Positions 17,592 through 26,637 of a DNA stretch of 64,000 bases are shown piece by piece; the first letter of the stretch is position 1, and every line of letters starts with the position of its first letter. The position numbers were made by a program, and so were the translations under genes. The stretch is taken from positions 124,001 through 188,000 of the forward strand of contig PAVS01000005.1 of assembly GCA_002713145.1 (NCBI GenBank), given 5' to 3'. This DNA comes from Halobacteriovoraceae bacterium (GTDB lineage: Bacteria > Bdellovibrionota > Bacteriovoracia > Bacteriovoracales > Bacteriovoracaceae). The notes under the pieces are model-generated. The model was not told where the DNA came from, ran no database searches, and was given only the letters and a program-made list of their open reading frames with translations.

Positions 17592-17620
17592 TTGTAAGTT
17601 ATATTCCAGTACAATATACT
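17592..17620 (+). promoter_or_regulatory. Sigma-70 promoter, probable leaderless start for maf
   Basis: TTGTAA (17592-17597), 17-bp spacer, TATACT (17615-17620). The -10 ends 6 nt before ATG 17627 and no Shine-Dalgarno is present. Confidence 0.65.
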
Positions 17621-17626
17621 GAAATC

Positions 17627-18208
17627 ATGAAAAAACTCATTTTAGCAAGTAAATCTCCTTATAGAAAAGAAATTTTGGCCAAAATTGGCGTCCCCTTTGA
17701 GTGTGTAAGTAGTGGATTTGATGAGGATGAGCTTAAGAAAACTTATTCTGACCCCCAGGTTTTGACACAAAAACTGGCCATTGGAAAAGCGCAAGCTATT
17801 GAAGCAAATTTTCAAGGTGCTGTAATTATTGGATCAGACCAAGTTTGCCATGTAGATGGTAAAATCTTAGGAAAGACGGGAAATATAGCAGATTCTCTTG
17901 AACAGCTGAAGCTACTACAGGACCGAACTCACGAATTGGTGACCAGTTATTGCTTACTCTACCAAGGTGAGTTCAAAGTTAGAACGAATGTGACAAAACT
18001 TACCATGCGCAAGCTATCAGAATCCCAATTAAAGAATTACTTAAGTATTGATAATCCTATTGACTGTGCGGGTTCCTATAAATTAGAACTAAATGGCATA
18101 GGGTTAATGAAAAAAGTAGAGACAGAAGATTACACGGCCATCATTGGTTTACCGTTAGTGGCGCTTACTAATGACTTGGAGGAGCTTGGCTTCTCTGTAT
18201 TTTCGTAA
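17627..18208 (+). CDS. maf: Maf-family nucleoside triphosphate pyrophosphatase
   Basis: LILASKSPYRKEILAKIG at the N-terminus is the Maf signature, followed by KAQAIEANF, the IIGSDQVCHVDG segment with the catalytic Asp, LGKTGNIADSLEQL and the late CAGSYKLELNG. Maf proteins hydrolyse non-canonical or modified nucleotides to monophosphates; the GSDQV and CAG variants suggest the YceF-like subgroup (m7GTP) rather than dTTP/UTP type, but this is tentative. The gene starts a short operon with the response regulator 16 nt downstream. Confidence 0.9.
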   Translation: MKKLILASKSPYRKEILAKIGVPFECVSSGFDEDELKKTYSDPQVLTQKLAIGKAQAIEANFQGAVIIGSDQVCHVDGKILGKTGNIADSLEQLKLLQDRTHELVTSYCLLYQGEFKVRTNVTKLTMRKLSESQLKNYLSIDNPIDCAGSYKLELNGIGLMKKVETEDYTAIIGLPLVALTNDLEELGFSVFS

Positions 18209-18223
18209 CCTGGGAGTAGAAGA

Positions 18224-18931
18224 ATGCAAGGTAAGAAAAATTTATGGATCATTGAAGATATGCAAGATCTTCATCCGGTATACAAACATATATTCAATGA
18301 GGATCTATACCACATAGAATTTTTTCAGTCCTTTGATGATTTTAAACATCATTATATGAACACGGATAAAGCTCCTGAACTTATCATTGCTGATATCTTG
18401 TTAGAAGACGGACATTTTTTCAAGCTTCTCAATGAATCAGATATAACTTTGAACACACCTTACCTAGTGATCTCTTCTTCAAATGATCTCGATTCATTTC
18501 GAAATGCATTTGAAGCAGGAGCTATCGACTATCTCTTAAAGCCATTTAATAAAAATGAAATACTGGCCAAAATTGAAAGACATCTCATTAAAATTGAAGA
18601 GCGCAACAATGAAAGCTCAAAATCCCTTGAGGCACTTAATTTAGATCTTACTCAATTCACTAATAAAGAAGTTCGCATCATTGAAAGCTTTAATATTTCG
18701 GAAGACAAAACTCTTCACCGTAATGAAATCATAAAGCTCATATGGAAGAATATTGCGATCCACCCTAATACTTTGGATGTGCATATTTATAATCTTCGTA
18801 AAAAACTTAAAATGTTTGATTATGGTATAAAATCTATTGGAAACGGACTTTTTAAATTTATCCTCCTTAAAGATAAGGTGGCTCAATCATTAACTCAGGA
18901 AGAGACAACAGGTGAGAAAGCTAATATTTAA
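18224..18931 (+). CDS. OmpR-type response regulator
   Basis: Receiver domain (residues 1-120) with acidic IIED at 9-12, phospho-acceptor Asp57 in LIIADILL, the switch SSS near 85 and Lys106 in YLLKPF. The C-terminal part (about 140-220) is a winged helix: FTNKEVRIIESF, RNEIIKLIWKN, then LDVHIYNLRKKL and IKSIGNGLFKF, as in the PhoB/OmpR family. No histidine kinase is adjacent, so its partner is an orphan elsewhere. AGGAGTAGAAG precedes the ATG. The following gene overlaps its end by 20 nt. Confidence 0.9.
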   Translation: MQGKKNLWIIEDMQDLHPVYKHIFNEDLYHIEFFQSFDDFKHHYMNTDKAPELIIADILLEDGHFFKLLNESDITLNTPYLVISSSNDLDSFRNAFEAGAIDYLLKPFNKNEILAKIERHLIKIEERNNESSKSLEALNLDLTQFTNKEVRIIESFNISEDKTLHRNEIIKLIWKNIAIHPNTLDVHIYNLRKKLKMFDYGIKSIGNGLFKFILLKDKVAQSLTQEETTGEKANI

Positions 18932-19457
18932 AAATTTCCTTATTCTTTGTTTGATTCTTTCTTCTCAGGCTTTTGCGGATGAGAGTGAACAACAACTCAA
19001 AGATTTATTTAATATATTTAATGCTCAAAACACCAGGATCAAAACCAAAGGCTGTGATTTTCAAGAAAAGAAATGGCTAAAGCTACTCACTACCAGTGAG
19101 AGTTTTACTGGGAATGTTACGTTCAATGACAAATGCGACATTCAAGGGGAATATAAACCTAAGATGTTCGAATATTTTCCTTTTGCCTTCAAAGTTCAAA
19201 ATCACCCTAAAATTGATAAAGTCAAAGGTACAGTTAAACTCACTATTCAATTTAATCTTGTCACTATCTTGAGAATTCAATTTTCACAGACAGAGGTTAT
19301 TGGAAAAAACAATGCGGTTTTCAATGCAGATTACAAATTGGAAGTGGATCCGTTTAATCCTAAGAAGTTTATCAAACGCCCTCTAGGTGGTGAACTCGAA
19401 CTTTTGAAACTTAATGGAAAGCCAGCAAACAGAACAATTCAATTGCCTGCCAACTAG
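18912..19457 (+). CDS. Exported protein of unknown function
   Basis: GTG start overlapping the response regulator by 20 nt. Signal peptide at residues 1-22 ending SSQAFA, then a beta-rich domain of about 160 residues with two Cys close together (KGCDFQ and DKCDIQ), reminiscent of small LolA-like or calycin-type periplasmic domains but without a convincing signature. Translational coupling to the regulator suggests a function in the same response. Its stop shares a CTAG with the convergent large gene. Confidence 0.65.
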   Translation: MRKLIFKNFLILCLILSSQAFADESEQQLKDLFNIFNAQNTRIKTKGCDFQEKKWLKLLTTSESFTGNVTFNDKCDIQGEYKPKMFEYFPFAFKVQNHPKIDKVKGTVKLTIQFNLVTILRIQFSQTEVIGKNNAVFNADYKLEVDPFNPKKFIKRPLGGELELLKLNGKPANRTIQLPAN

Positions 19458-22400
19458 TCCATGAGTAAATCTTTAAGTTTTTCTCTCTCTTTTTTTGAAA
19501 TCTCACCTTCATCTTCATCAATCACTTCTCTATTCTTATCTTCCAAATCAGAGCGCAAAGTCAGAACTCGGTCATAATTTCTTTTATAAGCTTTTGAGAC
19601 GATGGTGAATAAGGTGTCTCCTTCTTCAACTTGGGATAAGCTATCATTATTCTCGTAAGCATTAACGATGCGCTCAGCCTCTGAGGTGCTCATTCCCTGA
19701 TCATTAAGAGCACTCCCATTTTTATTGGAAGAGCTTGAGCCATAATTATTATAATCCTGATAGTTGCTTCCACCAAAGCTATTATCAAGTCCACTGCCAT
19801 TAGCATTATTATCAAAGTTATAAGTGGGTAGTTCTGGCTTGTTATCGTTTTGATTATCTCTATTCACAGCTGCCACACTACCGGGAGCAAGATTATTTGA
19901 ATTGAAGCCTTCTCCAAAAATACCATTTTTAAAGGCGCCACTTGGATTGCGATTTAGGATAGCATCCACCGGTTTTTGTAAGTCATTTGCCAGGGCCGAT
20001 TGACGACTCAGTCTTAAATCACCACCTGGTAATTTAGATACATCTTTAGCAAAAGCCTCTCTTTTTTTAGCATCTGAGTTTGCTCGAACGGCTTTTTCCC
20101 TTCCAGCTGCAAGGGCATTCAATTCAGAACGATTAAAGCTTCCATTTTTTCGCCCTTGATCTACCACAGAATCAAATTCAGCGAGATCATTTGCCTGAGA
20201 AAACTCAAGGAGCTCGAAGGCCTTAAAAAAGGGCTTGTTATATTTTATATTTCTTGAGTTGGTACCAATACTTCCTTCACCAAGGGATTGATAGTCCCCT
20301 TTTCTGCGCTCCCAATCCTTCTGATACAAATCTGCAGTCTCGGAATAGTTTTTTGATCTCTCGGCAGCTAGAGACCCAACAAGTTTCATGTTGTAAGCTA
20401 CGGCCTGAAAATATGCGTCCATTCCTAACAGCGGATAACCCATATAAGTATCTTTTGATACAGAAGAATACACATAGTGAAGCTCATAAGTATACTCTCC
20501 CCACTCCTTTGCTTCTTCATCAGTCTCAAATAAATAACCGTAACCAATATCCCCTTGCTCTACACCAAACTGCCCATTACAGCTCGCATCCGCATTGCCC
20601 ATCAACTCTTTACAACGGGCATACTTAGTTGCGCCATTAACGATGGACTCTCTTTGATCAAATTCTTTAGCTTTAAACTGTCCTCTAAAAGGAATAAAAT
20701 AATTCTTTGCAATGGCATCTTCCATTGGCTTATCTTTTAAATTACTCTTACTTCCTTTAAGATAGTCTTTTTTTAAAGTTTTAGGGCCTATTCCATACTC
20801 TTGTTTTTGTTCATTTTTAAGATAACTCACCCCTTCATCCACAGTTTCATTCATGATTTGTACCCACGTCTTATTGTATATGGGCATCTTATCGATAGAG
20901 ATTTCATTTGCTGGAACAAAGGGTGGAAGTTTAGGGTCAATAATAAAATGACCTTCTGATGGGATAGAAGTTAAGTATTTCATGTCACTATCTTTAAAAG
21001 CATAAGCAGATTTAAGACAAGCAGAGGCTTTGGCATAGATTCGACACTTCGTCTCGTTAACTGATGATTTATTATCAAAGAGTGGACCAACATACCACCG
21101 CTCAAAACCATCCCAGTCATAGAAAAGATTATATTTTTTTCCATCTACAACTTTAATATCAAAAACACTTGGAGCCGCATTATTTCCTCCAAATGCTCCT
21201 AATAAAAGTCCTGCTAAGAGAGCTCCCGCGGCAATAGCAGCAGCAACTAACATCGGCGCAAAGACAAAAGCAGCGACAATAACGATCATAATGATAAGCT
21301 TTAACAGGCCACCAAGATATTTATAACCCCACTTATAGAGCAAACGACTATCACCGGGTGGACTATGTTTTTGGAGCGAATTATCTTTCACTTCATCTTT
21401 CCAAACTTCCTCAAAATTAGTGCCTGAGATATATTCACTTAGGGCCTCTAATTCTTTTTCAAGCTCTTGATTATCCACAAAGCGATCCATTTGAGCTTGA
21501 GATCGAAGATCAAGAAATTCTATCAGAAGTTTTTCATGAGAAAGGGCCAGGGCCCCTTTGTCAATCTCTTCCATACGAGCCGCATCTTTTTCTAGTTTAC
21601 TCTGAGTAGACTCTTGACCATCTAACTCATTCATATTTTTTATGGTGGTTCCATCAACATTTGAACCAGTCCCTTGCGGATTCTGAGAACCAGTGGCCAA
21701 TTTCTGGCTTAGCTCTTTTGCTTCTGCTTCACAGTTTTGATTAAAATAATCTTGTCTCTCTTGAGGAAATTGTTCTGGTCCCCAAATGGCAATACACTTA
21801 CAGGTAATTTCTTTATCAATCTCTTGAGTTCGCTCAATGACCCTATTTCTATTTTTTCTAAAAGCTTTGGCCACCTTATTAGCACGCTTAAAGATATTGC
21901 CATTTTTTCCATCTTGCCAATAATCTTGAGTTCCACGCCCCACATAAACATACTCAAATGAGCGCAGGAAAAGCTCTGCATTTTTTTCAACATTCGAGGC
22001 TGCTTTCCAGTTATCGTTAAAAGAGTTGAAATAACAATTTTTGGCATCTGAATAGGTCTTAGCTGAAATCGTAGGGGCTTTGTATTTGCTGACAAATTGC
22101 TCAAAACGATTTCCATCTTCAGCCGTGCCAGTGTTGTTTACGCCAGTGCTGGTGTTACCTTCACGCATAGAGTTTTCAGCAGTGGTAACTTCTTCTAAAC
22201 ATTCTTTGAGGGCCTCTGAGCCTTGAGGATTATTTGCCACACAGGCTTGCCTTTTCTGATCAACTTCAGATTGCTCACTGGAATTTAAAGTGACATCATT
22301 ATCTTTACAATAAGATGCTTTAAGATCAGCGACAGCTCTTTCACATTGAGTTTTTTGAGTTGAATCAAGGCCTGCACAATCTTTTGATTTATTACTCAGA

Positions 22401-23491
22401 AGTTGTTGTTGAGCACTGGTGAGAGTTTGTCCACTTTCACAACCATTAGCCTGAGCATGGGCGGAAGGGATAAGAAAAGAGAAGATCTTTTGAAAGATAT
22501 TCTTATTGGTTTTGATTTGATTTGCGTTCACTCCAGGCATAAAGAGCACTCGACACTTTCCTGAAGTTGAGTCTAGATATCCAGAACAACACTTCTCTCC
22601 CGGTGCAGGCTTAGCTCCATTGGGCGCACATTTTTGGCAAAGATAATTAGCCACACATTTTTTATTCGAACATTTTCCTGAACAACATTCATTATTATTA
22701 GAACAAGAAAGTTCATCGGTTTTACACTGGCCAAGTCCAGTCGAGTCAATATTGACTCGGGTACAACTTCCCTCTCCACAATAAGGAGTGGCCCCTGAAG
22801 GTGAACAGTCTTGATTTAAGACCTGTGGGCGGTAACATTGTTGTACGGATTGGCAACGTCCCGGTTTAGTAAAATCTGTTTTTCGACATAAACCAGAGCA
22901 GCATTCGTCATGCTCATTACAAGTTGCTGAAGTATTTTTACAACTTCCAGCGGCCACAAAATCAATTTTATACTGTTTAGTCAGGCCACTACAACACTGC
23001 TTTGTTGTTGCAATCTCACCTTCTTTAGCACAAGCTTCAGGCTTAGTATTAAGGGCCTGGAAAAAACCATTAAAGATGGCTTCGTACTGTTGCCACCAAA
23101 AAATTTTTGGATCAACTCCGCTTGGAACACTGAGAGTATAAAGTTTTTTATAATTCGTCTCAAAACTTTTCACATGACCAAGTCTAGCAATTCCTCCTTG
23201 ATAAAGGTCATCTACAATCCCATAATAATCTTGATATAAATCTTGAGGTAAATAACCTGTAAAAATATCTCCACTTTCATTACCTGGCTTTATCCCCGCT
23301 GCAACTTCATAAATTTCTTTTATTTCGTTTTTATAAGCGGAGATCTCTATAGATGATAAGGAAGTTTTAGGTGCACTTTTACTGGATAAAAAAGAAGTAA
23401 AACTACTTGTTTGCCCGAAAGCTGGGTTCACCACCCAAGCAGTGAATAAGAAGAAGAATAAATGAATGTGACTCAATTTATTTAGTTTCAT
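19454..23491 (-). CDS. Giant exported protein with cystine-knot-like modules and C-terminal LysM-like segment
   Basis: 1345 residues with a signal peptide (residues 1-26, ending NPAFG). Residues about 150-310 are very Cys-rich, with repeated ECCSG-type knots (DECCSGLC, NECCSGKC, EKCCSG) like inhibitor-cystine-knot or Dickkopf-type modules. A long Glu/Lys/Gln-rich coiled region follows. Two hydrophobic segments (about 750-800) are rich in Ile, Val, Ala and Gly. The C-terminal third has Asn/Ser/Gly low-complexity sequence and then a LysM-like EEGDTLFTIVSKAYKRN segment near 1290. It may be a cell-envelope or appendage protein. No family is recognised with certainty. It ends in a shared CTAG stop. 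Confidence 0.7.
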   Translation of the reverse strand: MKLNKLSHIHLFFFLFTAWVVNPAFGQTSSFTSFLSSKSAPKTSLSSIEISAYKNEIKEIYEVAAGIKPGNESGDIFTGYLPQDLYQDYYGIVDDLYQGGIARLGHVKSFETNYKKLYTLSVPSGVDPKIFWWQQYEAIFNGFFQALNTKPEACAKEGEIATTKQCCSGLTKQYKIDFVAAGSCKNTSATCNEHDECCSGLCRKTDFTKPGRCQSVQQCYRPQVLNQDCSPSGATPYCGEGSCTRVNIDSTGLGQCKTDELSCSNNNECCSGKCSNKKCVANYLCQKCAPNGAKPAPGEKCCSGYLDSTSGKCRVLFMPGVNANQIKTNKNIFQKIFSFLIPSAHAQANGCESGQTLTSAQQQLLSNKSKDCAGLDSTQKTQCERAVADLKASYCKDNDVTLNSSEQSEVDQKRQACVANNPQGSEALKECLEEVTTAENSMREGNTSTGVNNTGTAEDGNRFEQFVSKYKAPTISAKTYSDAKNCYFNSFNDNWKAASNVEKNAELFLRSFEYVYVGRGTQDYWQDGKNGNIFKRANKVAKAFRKNRNRVIERTQEIDKEITCKCIAIWGPEQFPQERQDYFNQNCEAEAKELSQKLATGSQNPQGTGSNVDGTTIKNMNELDGQESTQSKLEKDAARMEEIDKGALALSHEKLLIEFLDLRSQAQMDRFVDNQELEKELEALSEYISGTNFEEVWKDEVKDNSLQKHSPPGDSRLLYKWGYKYLGGLLKLIIMIVIVAAFVFAPMLVAAAIAAGALLAGLLLGAFGGNNAAPSVFDIKVVDGKKYNLFYDWDGFERWYVGPLFDNKSSVNETKCRIYAKASACLKSAYAFKDSDMKYLTSIPSEGHFIIDPKLPPFVPANEISIDKMPIYNKTWVQIMNETVDEGVSYLKNEQKQEYGIGPKTLKKDYLKGSKSNLKDKPMEDAIAKNYFIPFRGQFKAKEFDQRESIVNGATKYARCKELMGNADASCNGQFGVEQGDIGYGYLFETDEEAKEWGEYTYELHYVYSSVSKDTYMGYPLLGMDAYFQAVAYNMKLVGSLAAERSKNYSETADLYQKDWERRKGDYQSLGEGSIGTNSRNIKYNKPFFKAFELLEFSQANDLAEFDSVVDQGRKNGSFNRSELNALAAGREKAVRANSDAKKREAFAKDVSKLPGGDLRLSRQSALANDLQKPVDAILNRNPSGAFKNGIFGEGFNSNNLAPGSVAAVNRDNQNDNKPELPTYNFDNNANGSGLDNSFGGSNYQDYNNYGSSSSNKNGSALNDQGMSTSEAERIVNAYENNDSLSQVEEGDTLFTIVSKAYKRNYDRVLTLRSDLEDKNREVIDEDEGEISKKEREKLKDLLMD

Positions 23492-23654
23492 AATTAACCT
23501 TCAATAACTTATTGTAATGCATAGCATATCGGCATAAAATGTTAGTGAGTTAAGTAATTGATTTTTCTGGATTCTTCTGCCAAAATAGTGCCAATTAAAA
23601 GACACAGATACTGAAAAAATGAACATAATTTCAATGGTTTAAAGGATGTTACCT

Positions 23655-24146
23655 ATGCAAAACTGCCCCTGCCAAAGTGGAGATACTTATCAAAATTGCT
23701 GTGAGAAGTTCCATAAAAAAGAAGCTCACCCTCCTACAGCGGAAAAACTTATGCGAGCACGCTACTGTGCTTTTGCGACCAATAATATTCAATTTATTGC
23801 GGACACTCATATCCCTGGCACCACTGATTTTGATATTGAAGAGGCCAGAGAATGGGCCACCACTTCAACGTGGGAAGGTTTAGATATATTAAACACTGAA
23901 AAAGGTGAAGAAAATGATCAAACCGGACAAGTTGAATTTCGCGCCATTTATACTGATGATAAAGAAAAAAAATATGTCCATCATGAGCTTTCTACTTTCA
24001 AGAAAGTTGACGATGTTTGGTACTATGAAGATGGTCAGATTGTAGGCACAGGCCCCCTAAAAAGAGCAACACCTAAAGTCGGCCGAAATGATCCTTGCCC
24101 CTGTGGCTCAGGTAAAAAGTTTAAAAAATGCTGTGGCAATAAATGA
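23655..24146 (+). CDS. YchJ-family protein with SEC-C motifs at both ends
   Basis: An N-terminal zinc motif [13 protein letters not shown], a central NTF2-like YchJ domain ([16 protein letters not shown] through the VHHELSTF region) and a C-terminal SEC-C motif [15 protein letters not shown]. Function of YchJ is unknown; SEC-C motifs bind Zn and in SecA contact SecB and ribosomes. ATG 23655 is preferred over 23646, since AAAGG is nine nt away from the former and touches the latter. The end overlaps srkA by 4 nt (ATGA), so both are coupled. Confidence 0.85.
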   Translation: MQNCPCQSGDTYQNCCEKFHKKEAHPPTAEKLMRARYCAFATNNIQFIADTHIPGTTDFDIEEAREWATTSTWEGLDILNTEKGEENDQTGQVEFRAIYTDDKEKKYVHHELSTFKKVDDVWYYEDGQIVGTGPLKRATPKVGRNDPCPCGSGKKFKKCCGNK

Positions 24147-25177
24147 GCTCAAGCGTTTGGGGAAATGAAAAAACTCAATTTTTTACCAAGCTGACTCCTG
24201 AAAAAGTTCTCGATGCAGTAGATGCACTTGGATACCAATGCACTGGTCGCATAAGTGTCATGGCGAGTATGGAAAATCGAGTGTATGAAGTAGAAGTCGA
24301 TTGCGACGAAAGTCAGATCAGCTCACCGAGTGAAAAATTTCGTATCGTAAAATTCTATAGACCTGGACGTTGGAGCAAAGAACAAATACAAGACGAACAC
24401 GACTTTTTATTTTCCCTGATTGATTCTGATATAGCAGCTATTGCACCTGAGAAAATTAATGATCTCTCAGTACATGAGGACACCAATGGGCTTTATTATA
24501 CTCTCTTTCCTAAAAAAGGGGGCCGTGCTGCAGATGAATGGACAGATGATCTTCTCGAGCAAATGGGACGCCTTCTCGCCCGTGTTCACAATACAGGGGC
24601 CATTAAACCAGCTGAGCATCGTCTCAAGCTCGATATCCCCACCTTTGGGGAGTCCAATCTGGAAGTGATCTTAAAGAGTCCACATTTGCCGTTAGAATAT
24701 AGGACTCGTTATGAACACGTATGCCTGCAAATTTTTAAGCTCTCCGAGAAATTATTTGAGAATCTAAAATATCAAAGAGTTCACGGAGATTGTCATCATG
24801 GAAATATTCTTATTAATCAACACCCCTTTCTTATAGATTTTGATGATATGAGTATGGCCCCAAGGGTACAGGATCTTTGGATGATTGTTCCTGGTAGAGA
24901 TGAATATGCTATCCAACAAAAACATATTTTACTGGAAGCTTATGAGTCCATGACTCAATTTGATCGCAGAGAACTGCGCTTGATTGAAACGCTAAGGTCT
25001 CTGCGAATTATTCATTTTAGCTCTTGGATTTCACTGAGATTTGATGATGAAGCTTTCAAAAGAAGTTTTCCCCATTTTGGTTCAGCTCAATACTGGGAAA
25101 AAGAAATTTTTGATCTCACCGAGCAAATCGGATATATTCAAGATAATTTAAACGAGTCAGGGGTGGCCGGTTACTAG
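24143..25177 (+). CDS. srkA: Stress response kinase A (RdoA/YihE family)
   Basis: Close in layout to E. coli Srk[30 protein letters not shown], LGRxH-type helix LLARVHNTG, the catalytic loop [12 protein letters not shown] and the metal motif [19 protein letters not shown]. It is an eukaryotic-like Ser/Thr kinase of the aminoglycoside-phosphotransferase fold, linked in E. coli to protection from stress-induced death. It overlaps the YchJ-like gene by 4 nt. Its last 24 nt also form the 5' strand of a TPP riboswitch controlling the next gene, so the coding tail has a double function. Confidence 0.93.
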   Translation: MSSSVWGNEKTQFFTKLTPEKVLDAVDALGYQCTGRISVMASMENRVYEVEVDCDESQISSPSEKFRIVKFYRPGRWSKEQIQDEHDFLFSLIDSDIAAIAPEKINDLSVHEDTNGLYYTLFPKKGGRAADEWTDDLLEQMGRLLARVHNTGAIKPAEHRLKLDIPTFGESNLEVILKSPHLPLEYRTRYEHVCLQIFKLSEKLFENLKYQRVHGDCHHGNILINQHPFLIDFDDMSMAPRVQDLWMIVPGRDEYAIQQKHILLEAYESMTQFDRRELRLIETLRSLRIIHFSSWISLRFDDEAFKRSFPHFGSAQYWEKEIFDLTEQIGYIQDNLNESGVAGY

Positions 25178-25233
25178 GCCTGAGAAATGACCCTTCAAAC
25201 TTGATCCAGTTGACACTGGCGTAAGGAGAACTC
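25154..25233 (+). promoter_or_regulatory. TPP riboswitch (THI element)
   Basis: The core is nearly identical in plan to E. coli thiM: GGGGTGGCC (25160-25168) ... GGCCTGAGAAATGACCC (CTGAGA at 25180-25185, ACCCTT at 25190-25195), then TTGATCCAG/CTGG helix and GGCGTAAGGA (25218-25227). P1 pairs GAGT (25154-25157) with ACTC (25230-25233). The ribosome-binding site AAGGAG (25223-25228) is part of the conserved core, so thiamine diphosphate should block translation of the symporter at 25234. The 5' part overlaps the end of srkA, whose stop is at 25175. Confidence 0.93.
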
Positions 25234-26637
25234 ATGCAGGCACGGCCAGATATTTCGACCCTTTTTTCATCACTAGATATTATAGTCTTTATCATTGTTA
25301 TCCTCATGACAATTGGCTTTATTCTCTATGGCCACCACAAACATAAACATTCAGATTCTGACGAGGAAAATTACTTAGAACTCATGCTCATGGGAAGACA
25401 ACTGACTCTGCCCCTCTTTGTGATGACTTTAGTCGCCACTTGGTATGGAGGAATCTTTGGTGTCTCGCAAATGGCTTTTGACTATGGAATCTTTAATTTT
25501 CTCTCTCAAGGTGTTTTTTGGTATGCCACCTATATTATCTTCGCTCTATTTATGATTCCAAGGATTGCAAAATATGAAGCGATGACCTTGCCTGAGCTTA
25601 CAGGCAAAATGTTTGGAGAAAAGTCACGCTCCTTAGCAGCGGTGATGAATATCTTGAATCTCGTTCCCATCGTCTATGTGATAAGTCTGGGGCTATTAAT
25701 TGAGATGATTTTCGGCCTCTCTTTTCAGTTGAGTATGATTATAGGAGTGAGTTTTGTGACTCTTTACTCACTTTTTGGAGGCTTTAGGGCGGTGGTATTT
25801 TCAGATCTTTTTCAGTTTTTTATCATGGTCACCGCTGTTATCTTCGTATGTATATATTCAGTCACTAAGCTAGGGGTTGAACCTCTTAAAACTCTCCCCA
25901 ATACTTATTTCCATCCCCTTGGAAAATTCACTCTCACAGAGACATTAGTATGGGGGCTTATCGCTTTATCCACTTTAGTAGACCCTAATTTTTATCAGCG
26001 CTGTTTTGCCGCAGAATCTCCGAGGGTGGCCAAAAAGGGGATATTACTGGCCACGGTTATTTGGTGTGTCTTTGATTTGTCTCTCACTTTTGGTGCCATT
26101 TATGCCAAAACTCAAATACCCGAAGCTCCTAGTGAGTATGGGTACTTTTACTACGCCTTACAAATCCTCCCTGAAGGTTTTCGTGGTTTTTTCTTGGCCG
26201 GTATAACGGCCACCATTTTATCCACACTTGATTCCTATTTATTTTTAGCTGGCTCTACCTTTGCTCATGACCTCATCCCTTCAAGCTTAAAAAACAAATT
26301 TAAAATTCATCATATAAGTCTGATGGCCGTGGCCATACTTTCTTTAATCATGGCCAATAGCTTTGAAGGCAATATCAAAGCGGTTTGGAAAACCTTAGGG
26401 AGTTTATCCAGTTGTGCCCTGCTTGTTCCCATGGTTTTTGGGATGCTTTTTCCTGGAAGATTAACGGATAACCAATTCTTTTTAACTTCTATGAGTGGGG
26501 CTATCGTTGCCTTTGTGTGGAGATATTTCGATTTTAAACAAACTTATCAACTAGATGAAATCTATCCGGGGATGTTTATAACGATCGTTATCATACTTCT
26601 TATACAAGTATATAAAATCTCGTCCTCTAAAGCATAG
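25234..26637 (+). CDS. Sodium:solute symporter, predicted thiamine or thiamine-precursor transporter
   Basis: Member of the SSS family with about 13 membrane helices over 467 residues; a sodium symporter signature region is recognisable around LFGGFRAVVFSDLFQFFIM, and the first helices contain the WYGGIFGVSQMAFDYG segment. Because it is directly controlled by a TPP riboswitch, the substrate is most likely thiamine or its pyrimidine precursor; Na+-symporter-like transporters under THI elements have been called ThiV in comparative work. The substrate is inferred from regulation, not from sequence motifs. It converges with the TlpA-like gene, overlapping by 11 nt. Confidence 0.88.
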   Translation: MQARPDISTLFSSLDIIVFIIVILMTIGFILYGHHKHKHSDSDEENYLELMLMGRQLTLPLFVMTLVATWYGGIFGVSQMAFDYGIFNFLSQGVFWYATYIIFALFMIPRIAKYEAMTLPELTGKMFGEKSRSLAAVMNILNLVPIVYVISLGLLIEMIFGLSFQLSMIIGVSFVTLYSLFGGFRAVVFSDLFQFFIMVTAVIFVCIYSVTKLGVEPLKTLPNTYFHPLGKFTLTETLVWGLIALSTLVDPNFYQRCFAAESPRVAKKGILLATVIWCVFDLSLTFGAIYAKTQIPEAPSEYGYFYYALQILPEGFRGFFLAGITATILSTLDSYLFLAGSTFAHDLIPSSLKNKFKIHHISLMAVAILSLIMANSFEGNIKAVWKTLGSLSSCALLVPMVFGMLFPGRLTDNQFFLTSMSGAIVAFVWRYFDFKQTYQLDEIYPGMFITIVIILLIQVYKISSSKA

